Assembly (NCBI GenBank): GCA_016617785.1
Contig: JADILM010000001.1
Location: 1,860,001-1,924,000 of the forward strand
Length of the DNA: 64,000 nt
Source: Sporobolomyces roseus
Taxonomy: Eukaryota; Basidiomycota; Microbotryomycetes; Sporidiobolales; Sporidiobolaceae
Reading direction: 5' to 3'
Each line of letters starts with the position of its first letter. The first letter of the stretch is position 1. This document shows positions 1 through 9,139 of this stretch, one piece after another. Under the pieces are notes generated by a model. It searched no databases. It was not told the DNA's origin and worked only from the letters and a program-made list of their open reading frames with translations. The translations under genes and the position numbers were made by a program.

Positions 1-591
1 AGGTACCTACTATCCCCGTGTAGATTCCGCTTGCGTATCTGGGTGAGTTGGGTATCTCGCGCTCGATCTCTCCCAGAGTTTCGTTGCAGCTCAAGCTGAT
101 GCTTCATTACCAATCGATCGTCATGCGTAGATACTGTGAGCGCGACTCCGGTCAATGCGCTCAGAGACCTCCTACACCATCTGGAAGAGCTCGTCAACGT
201 CGCAACCAAATCGCTTTCGCCAAATTCCAGTGTCCTCCTCGACAAGAGGCATGCAGTCTCGTCGGCTCTTTCGGTTATGAATGTGTCGATACACTGGTGC
301 GTCAAAAGAGCTCCTCCCGTCGATTCGCGTGAAGAGGGAACTAACGAGATTATTCTCTCGCGCTCTTCTTCTCGCAGTCGAATATCGAACGATGCGGAAG
401 CTGTGATGGTCATGATTGCTCTGAACTCCCTGGCGTCGATAGAGTCAACTGCTATGAGGGAACATGCATCATCTTGTGAGTATCTGCCTCTATCAATTCC
501 TCGTTTCCTCGGCCGCACATGGGTACTGAAATTTCTCTACAGATCTTGCGCGCATGGACATCGATACGACGAGATCGAAGAGGCTTGTGTA
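1..591 (+). CDS. 3' end of an unidentified spliced gene (5' part outside window)
   Basis: An open frame runs from about 136 and joins, through a GTGAGT...CTACAG intron at 476-541, to a last exon ending at a TGA-free stretch and a TAA at 589-591. The deduced tail is helical and Leu-rich (ALRDLLHHLEELVNVATKSL, then MREHASS followed by LARMDID). A second possible intron at 330-378 (GTGAAG...CTCGCAG with an ACTAAC branch) would instead connect a different upstream frame, so the reading before 378 is unsure. I do not recognise the family. The gene is cut by the window edge. Confidence 0.35.
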
Positions 592-962
592 ACCGTCAAG
601 CAGTGGGAAGCGGTCGAGGTGATCACTCACCACAATGTCGAGGTTTAAAAGTAGTCGTTCGCTGAATTTTTGTTATTGTGCCTCCTCTGCTTGCCTTCGA
701 GAGCTGTTCCTCGAGAACTTCGTTCTAGTGTATACTCTTTCCCGATGAGCAATCATGATCCGTGACTGTCGAACGCGAGATTGAAACCTCGCCATTCCCC
801 TGTTTCTCGATTTGCGGTCTTTCGCGAAAATGGATCAAGCCGTTTGCATCTATCTCTCCCGGAACACTGTGATGACTCGAGAGTAATGCGAATCAAAGGC
901 TTCTCAGTTTCAAGCGAGTAAAGCGATTCAAGCTACAAGTTACAAGCGTTTACAATCTTCGT
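592..962. other. Intergenic, two converging 3' ends
   Basis: The stretch lies between the end of the left-edge gene and the end of the F-box gene on the other strand. I see no coding frame, repeat or RNA gene in it. Confidence 0.5.
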
Positions 963-2816
963 TCAGTCCGAATCAAGCTCATCCTCTTCCTCTTCCTCCT
1001 CTTCATCTCCACCATCATCATCTCCCTCCTCAACTGCTTTCCCCTTGGTCTTTGAATGAAGAGTGTCGTTGTATGATTCATCCGACTCATCTTCGGTCTG
1101 AGATTTCTCGTCATCGATGTCTCGCGATTCCGCATTCGAATTTGAGGTAGACCAGTTGTGAGGGGGAGTCCAGTCGATTTCGGGAGGAGGCAAGTTGATA
1201 GGAGGGCGACTTCTTGCGGCTTTGCGAGCGACGACGTAGACTCGATTGATCTGTTCAAACTTTCACAAGGTCAGTTGAGGTTCAATGAAAGATATGGAAT
1301 TTGCGCACGAGGTCTAGCCAGTTTCCAAAGCGAGTTCGTCCTCTCGCATTGGTCCAGCGGAATTGGCCACGATTCAACGAGTTCAACTTCCAGACGCTGA
1401 CTGAAGCTCCATTTGAACCAACGAGGTCGACGAGATCTGAAACGACTGATGCGACTTCGAGTGGGAGCGTGAAACGGTATTGCGGTTGAGATTGACGTTT
1501 CTCTTGTGGAGAAAGGTATTTCGAGGCGTTGTAAGAATTGTGAGCCGAGAGTTGGTGTTCGATAACTTCGGGAAGAGTTCCACAGAACGCTGCCACTTTC
1601 TTCGTAGCTTCCGAACCCATTCCTGTGATGTTCCTGCTTTGAGTAATCCACGTCTTCGTCTCACATCCTGCATCGCAGAAGATCATCGACGTAGCTCTGC
1701 TGAAGAAGTCGTCGAGATCTCCAGACAGAGTTTGCTCCACTGCCGATTCGAAGTCGTCGTCGTTCTCGTATTCCTGAGTGGTCGATAAGACGAGTCGGAC
1801 TGTCTTGTCTAGAACGTCGAGGTGGTAGTCTTCGACCTCCGCTTCGATGTCGTCTCGTTTAACTATCCAATCCGACTTTTTGACTTTCTCTCGGTGATCA
1901 TCCTCATCGAGGCGCCTCCAGAGAGCTTGAACAGACGGAAGGAAGAGGTAATCGACGAAGAGAGGTGGTAGCTGATCCTCCTCCAGATCTTCGATCATTG
2001 AGTCGTAGAATTTGCGCAGAGAGTTCTTGCGGGAAGCTTCGCATTCGACTAATTTCGTTTCTCGATCTTTGTCTCTTTTCCTTGATTTTGCTGAGTCGAC
2101 GAGATGAAGAATCTTGGGACGGATGCGAGTCCATTCTACGGAATGACACTTGATCGAGGTCAGCCAAATGAAACTTTGACGAATAAAAACGAGCTTACCT
2201 GCGTCGTCGAGAGAACCTCCTTCAAGGGAATTGGCGAGAGCTTTCTCAGACACCAGCGAGAGGCTGTCAAGTCGCCGTCTGAGGAGTCAGCGAGAACAGG
2301 GAGCGAGGAGAGCGAATCAAGACTCACTCCTTTCCTTCGTAACCATCGACGAGACCCAAACGACGCCGAATTCTAGCATGGGAAAGTGATGAGTTGAGGC
2401 CGTTGTGCGAAGAGCGAAAGAACGCATCGACTCACTCTTTCCTACGACTAGTCATTTCCGGATTAACCCTAAACATCGGTTGCAGCACACCTGCTTGAAA
2501 GCTCAAGCCATCTGCGATGAGTCGATCAACTTGATGAATTCGTGAAGCGATTGCGATTCCAATTCGTCCGATCGCGTTTCCATCCTGGTTCCAGATCAGA
2601 AGGAAGTTGAATAAGAGAGCACGAAACTGAGAGGAAAGAGGAACGACGATACATCTGTTCTACCTTCTTGACATACTTCTGACGTTTCTTGACGAACGCC
2701 TTGACTTTGGGACCGATCTTGACATCACCATCTTTCTCATTGTCACTCTCCGCGCGATAGCTCTTCTCTTTCTTGACTGAACGAGTTGGACGTTGGATCG
2801 TCAAGCGGGGCTGATT

Positions 2817-2849
<33 letters not shown>

Positions 2850-4102
2850 GAAGTGTTGTCGACCGTAACGACCGCGTCGACTCCAGTTGTTGCGCTGAAG
2901 TACGGGTCGATCGAGAGGGGTCCTTTCGGAGAAATCGTCCTCATCCTCCTGCTGTAATTCTTTGAGACGGGCATCCATCTCTTCCACTTGATGAGGTAGT
3001 ACATAGACTGAATGTAGGCAATACATGATCAGCGTGAACGCGGGAACTGCAAGAGAGAGGTTGCATACAGGCTCCCCATCTCAAGAATCTGACTTGTCCA
3101 GGAGTGACTGAGAAGGAGAACGAGATGAGCTCGACTCACATCTAAAGAAGTGTAAGAAGATGTGACCTACAGTGACTACCGACGAGACATTCTCGGATGC
3201 AAGGATGATACTTCTCCGAACGAATGAAGGCGTCTGTCAATTTGACAAGGCTAGAGACGATAACAAGTCAGATTGTTCAGGAAGCAGAGTAACGAGCATG
3301 GGACTCACGTAGTTTGACGACAAGGTTTGCAAAGGCGAGTTCGAAGCCAGGGATCGATCCAAGTTGGAGAGTATCGACCGCACTGAAAAAAAGGTGAAAA
3401 AAAAGGAGAACGACAGATTAGCTACTTTGCCTTCGATGAAGCGATGATAATCAGCTCACCTCGTAGCAGTGAGCAGAGAATACCAAGTCGGCGTAAGCAG
3501 GGTAGGACCAATCCTTTGCTTGCAAAGCGGGCAGTTTGACCATTTCGAAAGAGTTCTTCCAGATAGGCTCTGAGCGTTGTTTCGAGAGCAGAATTGCCCT
3601 ATAAGGCTTGTTGGTACGTGCGAAGTGTAGGAGATCTTTCGGTGAGAGGTACGAGAGGATCTATGAACGAGAAAGCAAGTGAGCTGCAGGATGCGAAGAC
3701 GAAAGTTTCGAAAAGTGTTCGACTCACCTCGACGAAGAGTTCGAAAGGCAACACATCGAAAGGATTCCTCTTGATCGCTTTCTCTTTCCCCTTTCCCTTC
3801 TTTCCTCCTTTCCTCCTTTCCCCTTGCCCTTTCTTTCCTTTTGGTTTCTCATTGTCCAACTCGAATTCACTCTCACTTGATTCGTTTTCCTCCTCTTCCT
3901 GTTGCTTCTTTTGTGATCTCCTACCCTTCTTGACTACTTTCTTGTCCGCTGTAAATTATCCAATAGTCATCAGCGAGTATTTTGAGAGAATGAGAGACTA
4001 GAGTGATGAAGACTGACCCAAATCCAACTCCTCCGAATCCTCCTCGGAGCTTGTTGCGTCCTTGTAAGATATCTATTTACTAGCTACTTTACGTGATGAC
4101 AT
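963..4102 (-). CDS. Basidiomycete-type F-box protein, 11 exons
   Basis: Likely substrate receptor of an SCF ubiquitin ligase. Exons (minus): 4102-4018, 3948-3728, 3660-3460, 3382-3309, 3250-3171, 3007-2664, 2584-2436, 2372-2328, 2278-2199, 2135-1309, 1250-963; all phases agree, giving about 795 codons. The F-box spans exons 2-3 (NPFDVLPFELFVE, then ILSYLSPKDLLHFARTN). It is followed by WSYPAYADLVFS and a Cys-rich segment (CYECGRYSP...RLCKPCRQ), the usual order in this fungal family. A coiled, basic and acidic middle and a D/E-rich tail close the protein. Exon 6 carries a polyglutamine run. The N-terminal exon contains an in-frame TAG (4075-4073); see findings. The family is clear; the target protein is unknown. 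Confidence 0.75.
2818..2849 (-). repeat. CAG/CAA polyglutamine microsatellite
   Basis: A CTGTTG hexanucleotide is repeated about five times on the + strand. On the coding strand this reads as alternating CAA/CAG codons and encodes about ten glutamines inside exon 6 of the F-box gene. Confidence 0.85.
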
Positions 4103-4281
4103 ACTCGAGCTAGTGCTTGAGGAGGTGAGGGAGAAAAGCGAGAGAGAGGAAAGAGACAGACAGAGGAGGAGAAATTCGCAACCGCGTCGCAAATTTTCGC
4201 ACCCTCACTCAGAGTGAGAGATGTTACAGAAGATATCAGAGGTAGCTCACTGTAAGTTATCTGCTTCTTCCGCAACTATAT

Positions 4282-4534
4282 CTAGCGAAAGTAGCGAGAG
4301 AGAAAGTATTCGAAATTCTCCTTCGGGTTCGCTGCATACCATCCTCTTGCCTCGTCATTGACCCACACCTTCCACCCAGTGTCACTGGCGAGGAGCTCAC
4401 AATAAGCCGAGCTCATTCCTATAGCGATGAACATCTTTCCCGTCGTACTGCAAGCACTTTTCTCGATTAATCATCCAAATCGTGCTTTCTGCCCTCTCCA
4501 TCTTCAATTACCGCCAGCCGAGGCGCCCGAGCAT
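4282..4534 (-). CDS. Small unknown protein, 62 residues
   Basis: Two exons (4534-4512 and 4447-4282) joined by a 64-nt GTAATT...TTGCAG intron give 62 residues. The start is MLGRLGWRTTGKMFIAIGMS and the end NFEYFLSRYFR. A short hydrophobic stretch (KMFIAIGMSSAYCELLA) precedes a Trp/Asn/Lys-rich tail. An in-frame TGA upstream of the ATG supports this start, unless another 5' exon exists. The size and basic N-terminus would suit a small mitochondrial protein, but that is inference and I do not recognise the family. It sits upstream of the F-box gene on the same strand, only 180 nt away. Confidence 0.5.
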
Positions 4535-4948
4535 AATCCTATACTCTGATAGAGCCTGGGGCCTGTCTCACGATGTGGTTTCGCGTCAGTCTACGAAACA
4601 AGGGAGGAAAAGCAGAAATTGGGAAAAGAAAACGCACCATCTCAAATCAACACGAGCTGGGCTCGGTCTCCATGCGCGTACAGGATAACCTAGATGCGGT
4701 GAGGACCACAGCAGCTTCGTTCAGAGCAGTACAGAGAGGGTTCAGAAGTAGAAACGTCATTTTGTCGAAGTGAAGTTATCTCAGCGACGACACAAGGGAG
4801 TAGTTCGGTCCAAGATTGTTCAAACGACCAGAGATCCCAAGTATAGAATGAGCGCTTCAAACGTCCCAAAGCGAAAGTTGTCGAAGAGCGTTCCTTATTG
4901 AAAGATCAACAACCTTTCGGCGACCATCTTTCCTCTTCTCCCCTCACC
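4535..4948. other. Divergent intergenic region
   Basis: The region lies between the 62-residue gene (-) and the peroxin gene (+). It has open frames on both strands without family signal or consistent splicing. It probably holds both promoters. Confidence 0.4.
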
Positions 4949-6439
4949 ATGGTCAGCTCCAGCACTTCGCCACCTTCGCCTGAGAAATCGTCTTCAAAGT
5001 TCTCGATGGGCCTCGGTTCGCTTGAGGACGTATTGTTGAAATCAGTCATTTCGACCTCTTTGGGGCAACAACCAACCGGTAACGCTCTCCCCTACTCTAT
5101 AAACTCGCTCTCGAGCTCATATTGGAGAAGGATCCCGTGTACAGTGCAAAGTGGGAAGGAACCTTTGAGTTTACAAGCAACTTCAGTCAATTTTCGCAGG
5201 TACGCCCCACCTCCCCCTCCCTAAGTCTCTTTAGACAGAAACCTGATGAAGACAGACGAAGGAGAATAGATTCGTACAGAAGTCAGGACCAGTATTCGTT
5301 GCTCAAGATGCAGCAGAATCTTTGTTTCGATGGGAGAATCCTCCTAAAACTATATTCTTCGCCGTAGCATGGGCATTCCTCTGTAACGCTTCATCTCCTC
5401 TTCATTCTCTCTCTTTCGTGAGCTGACTGAGGGAGAATGAGGGAGTCAGGTTGGTATCCACCGCTAGTGCTGTTCATTCCCAACATCATACTCGCTTCGA
5501 TCCTTTTGACGACTTACAACGCACGAAAAGGGGATAACCCACCTCCTGATTCACCGAGGGGTCCAACTGCACTCTCTTCGGCACCTCCAACAGAAGGTTC
5601 AGTAGATTACCTCGCAAACCTCGTATAGTCCCCTTTCTACCTTTCTCCCCTTCTTTTCCTATCACACTAATCTCGTCTCATGGAAACAACTAATAGCAAA
5701 ACATTCAAATCATGATGGGTCGGATAGCGGACGCATCAGATTTCGGTCGTTCCCTAGTCCCCTACCTAACTTGGGCTGACGAACCCACTTCCCGTTCCCT
5801 CCTGCACTTGTCCTTCCTCTCCTTTCTCCTCCTCGCATTCCTCGCACCCTACATTCCTTGGAGACTCGTATTCCTCTTGATCGGTGAAGGTGCATTCGTA
5901 TTGTCCCACCCAGTAATCCTCACATTCCTTTCCTCAATCTTGAGTTCCCGGAAAGCCCAACTCGTACAAAAGAAGAATCAACAGAAACTGAGGAGGTTGA
6001 TGGAGGATGATGGATTGAGCGATAAGGAGTTGGAGGGGGAAATCCAGGAGTGCGTGAGGGTTGAAATGGAGAGTCGAAATTTGAGGGAGAAAGAGTCTGG
6101 GGCACTCGCGTGGGAAGGGGAAGTAGTCATTGGTGGAGAATTACCGCAAGGTTGCAAGTGGTTGGGGGATTGGGAGGAAAGTGTACCGGACGATGGGATG
6201 GTAGATCAAGGTGAGCAAGCGAGAGCTACTTCTGTTGTACTTTCTTTGATCGGCGAAGACAGACTGGCGACTGAAACTCGCTTTTGGGGTGTTATTGCAT
6301 AGATGGGTGGACTTATTTACATTTGGATGGGACGAGGAGTGGGACGAGTGTTGTACAGGGAGTAGGGGAGAAAGGGATCGTTTTTGCTCAGAGTAGGAGA
6401 AAGAAAATGATCAGGAGAGCTCTCAAGATGCCGGTTTGA
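4949..6439 (+). CDS. Peroxisomal membrane peroxin, Pex24/Pex28-32 family
   Basis: Exons 4949-5044 (end uncertain), 5116-5199, 5256-5382, 5450-5622, 5697-6210 and 6303-6439 give about 376 residues. Family members are integral membrane proteins that control peroxisome number and ER contact. The signature is visible: KTIFFAVAWAFL and LVLFIPNIILASILLTTY as paired membrane segments, then VDYLANLQNIQIMMGRIADA, LTWADEPTSRSLLHLSF, and two more hydrophobic segments ending VLSHPVILTFLSSIL. The C-terminal part (DGWTYLHLDG...RRKKMIRRALK) resembles the dysferlin-like tail. Exon 1 could end at 5044 (GTCATT donor) or 5029 (GTATTG), both phase 0. Which peroxin number applies cannot be told from sequence alone. 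Confidence 0.8.
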
Positions 6440-6769
6440 TTCACGGGGGTAATTGCTGGTTTACGTCGAATGTTGTCAATCTATAGTCGTGTTTGAAGGA
6501 TTAAAGAGTCGGAGAGGGAAGCTTGCGAGAGCACCAAATCGGGGACTTGAGTACGAAAGTCGTTGTTACTGTCTCTCGCTCTCGCTTTTCGCGCGCTACA
6601 CCCTCATACTACTCTGCCTCCCTTTTGACGACGGTTCAACTACTCCTAAGAATCGCTTCGAAAGGAAAGGGATCTTGATCCCCCCACTTCAAGCTTCAAG
6701 TTGGAAGAATCTTCTCTTCTCCTCTCCTCCTTCTTTCCATTTCACTCTCATTCTCGCTTTCCCTTTCCG
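6440..6769. other. Promoter region of the VTT protein gene
   Basis: The stretch contains no supported gene. It becomes strongly pyrimidine-rich (CTTCTC/TCCTCC runs, about 6710-6768) just before the next start codon, a common leader form in this window. Confidence 0.4.
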
Positions 6770-8731
6770 ATGCCACCCAGTAGACCTCGCTCATCAACTA
6801 TTAATTCCGTGTCATCGAATACTTCACGTTCCTCTACCCCTCGAGAACACTTGACGACGAATCCACCAGAACTCATCACTCCCTTCGATCCTAGACCTGT
6901 AGGACTCCACGAGGAATACTCTGGCAACTGGGACGGGAACAAAGAGGTAGCGAGGAGTTACAGGAGTGAACACTCACTGAGAACTATTCGACCGAATCAT
7001 GACAACGAACAAGATCAAGAGGACGAGGAAGAGCAACCCAGTACTGCTAGTCAACGAAGGAATAATCAATACGTGATTGACTTGCCCTCCTCGAACTCAG
7101 CTTCCTCTCAATCAAACACTTCTTCGGCTAATCATCGGAATCGACCTCGTTCCTCAACTTTCGGAGGCGTCGAATTACCACCCGCTCCATCCCTAGTCCT
7201 CGAGAACAACAACACCTCCTCACCTTCGTCGACCTCCTCCCCTCTCCCCAACCTCACCTCAGATTCAATCCTTCCCCGACCAGCGCTCGCGAACCGAGGT
7301 CGTTCCACTTCAGTCTCTTCACTTTCCTCCCTACGCTCCTTGAACCCAGCATTACACTTAGGAGGTGCTCCGTTGAGGGAGAGGAGACCCGTCTTGTATG
7401 CAGGATTACAAGCGGGTGGATTACTGTTATTGAGTGTGTTGCTGCTTTATGTCTTGTTGAAAGGGCTTTTACCGCCTATCGACGACGAACACAAGGATGC
7501 GGTCAAGCTACCGAAGAGTTTCGACGATTTGAAGGCGTTGAACGAGGTATTACAAGTGAGTTCATTCTCTCTCGAAACTGCGAAATTGTTAATCGGGAAA
7601 TGCTGATGAGTCTGATCTCGCCCGTGAGTAGGTGTACAAGAATCGCAACTATTGGAGGGTGTTAGGATGTTATTGTACAGTTTACCTCTTGTAAGCACTC
7701 ACACTTTGCTCTCTTCAGCATCTTCGAACAGAATTCAGAACACTCACGCTAAACCCTTCCTTCTAGCCTTCAAGCATTCTCAGTACCTGGTTCAATGTAC
7801 CTCTCAATCCTCGGCGGGGCACTCTACGGAGTCCTAGTAGCCCTCCCTCTAGTCTGCACCGTTCGTTCTTTTTTCCTCCTCTTCCTGAACCTCCTCCTCT
7901 AACCTTCTCGTCGGGTTGTAGTGCGTCGCAACAGGTGCTTTACTCTGCTACTTCATTTCAGCCGCACTCGGACCCGCCGTCTTGACGAATTCCGAAGTAT
8001 GGAGGAAACGAGTCGATACCTGGACGGAACGAGTTCAATCCCATCAAGAGAACCTCGTTTCCTATCTCATCGTGATTCGGATTGCACCGTTACCTCCTCA
8101 TTGGGTAGTCAATGTCGTCGCTCCTCATTTGGGAATCTCAATTTGGCATTTCTGGATTTCGACTTTCCTAGGTAAAACCTTCTTTCTCTTCCCTCCTCCC
8201 TTCTGAGGTCGAGATACTGACCGAGAGAGTGTGAGAATAGGTATCGCTGGAGTCAGCTACATTCACACTCAAATCGGAACGACCCTAGATCAAATGACGA
8301 GTACCTCGGATTTCCACTTGATAAGCTGGCAAAACGGACTTGGACTCGGTGGTAGTACGCTCACCCTTCCCCTCTCGATCTCAATCTCAAGATTCCCTCA
8401 TACTAATTCCCCATCTCCCGCAGTAATCCTCGCCGTCTTAATCCCCGTCCTTCTTCGTCGATATTATTCCTCTGACCTCTCGGAAGCTGCAGAGGATCCT
8501 CAAGGCCCAGATGCTCCGAGACATTCGTATGATCCGTTGTTGGCACCGAGAGCGAGTTTGTCGTTGGATGGTCAGGAGGGGAGGAGGGAGTTTAGTAGTT
8601 CGGATGGCAGTGCTAGGATTGTTGGGAGATTCGAGGATGATGATGAGGAGGAGGAGGAGAGGCCAACGTTGAAAGAGGGAGCGGGGAGTAAGAGGAAAGT
8701 GGAGAGGCTGTTAGGAGTTCAAGTCAATTGA
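6770..8731 (+). CDS. VTT-domain (TMEM41/DedA-like) membrane protein
   Basis: Exons 6770-7555, 7632-7690, 7767-7860, 7922-8171, 8241-8351 and 8424-8731 give 535 residues. The VTT core is clear: FLQAFSVPGSMYLSILGGAL, LCYFISAALGPAVL, then RIAPLPPHWVVNVVAPHLG and FWISTFLGIAGVSYIHTQIG. TMEM41B/VMP1 relatives are ER phospholipid scramblases needed for autophagy and lipid mobilisation; that role is transferred by homology. About 200 Ser/Asn/Pro-rich residues precede the first membrane segment (GLQAGGLLLLSVLLLYVLL), and the C-terminal tail is acidic (FEDDDEEEEERP). Phases agree at all five introns. The ATG at 6770 is the first in frame after the pyrimidine-rich leader. Confidence 0.88.
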
Positions 8732-9139
8732 GGAGGGAGGAAAGAGGTTCGAAAACTGTATTTTCTTCTTTTCTGTCACGATTACTTGTAGAGCTTCCTT
8801 CCCCTTCGCTGTTTGTATTGTCCTGAACGCAAATATCTACCCTTGTTGAACTACCCTCAGATGTCTACTTGAGATGGACGTTCGTTTTCGCAAAGTTCAG
8901 TGAGCTAGCAGAAGCTCTCTCTTTCGACTGAGCTCGAGAGCGTCTTGTTATGAACAAAATAAGTTAGAATTGTTCAGGGCTAAGCAATAAATAAATGAGG
9001 ATTGAAACCAAAAAGATTGAAGGAACAGAGGGAAAGAAAAGCGAAGAGATCTAAAAAATTGAGAAAGAGACAGAGAGAGAGAGGGGTATCGAGCAAATTA
9101 CACAAAGGAAGGGGAAACGTCCAGCGTTCTAAATCATCA
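8732..9139. other. Convergent intergenic region
   Basis: It separates two converging 3' ends. The part from about 9000 to 9100 is purine-rich (AAAGAG, GAGAGA runs). I see no gene in it. Confidence 0.45.
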
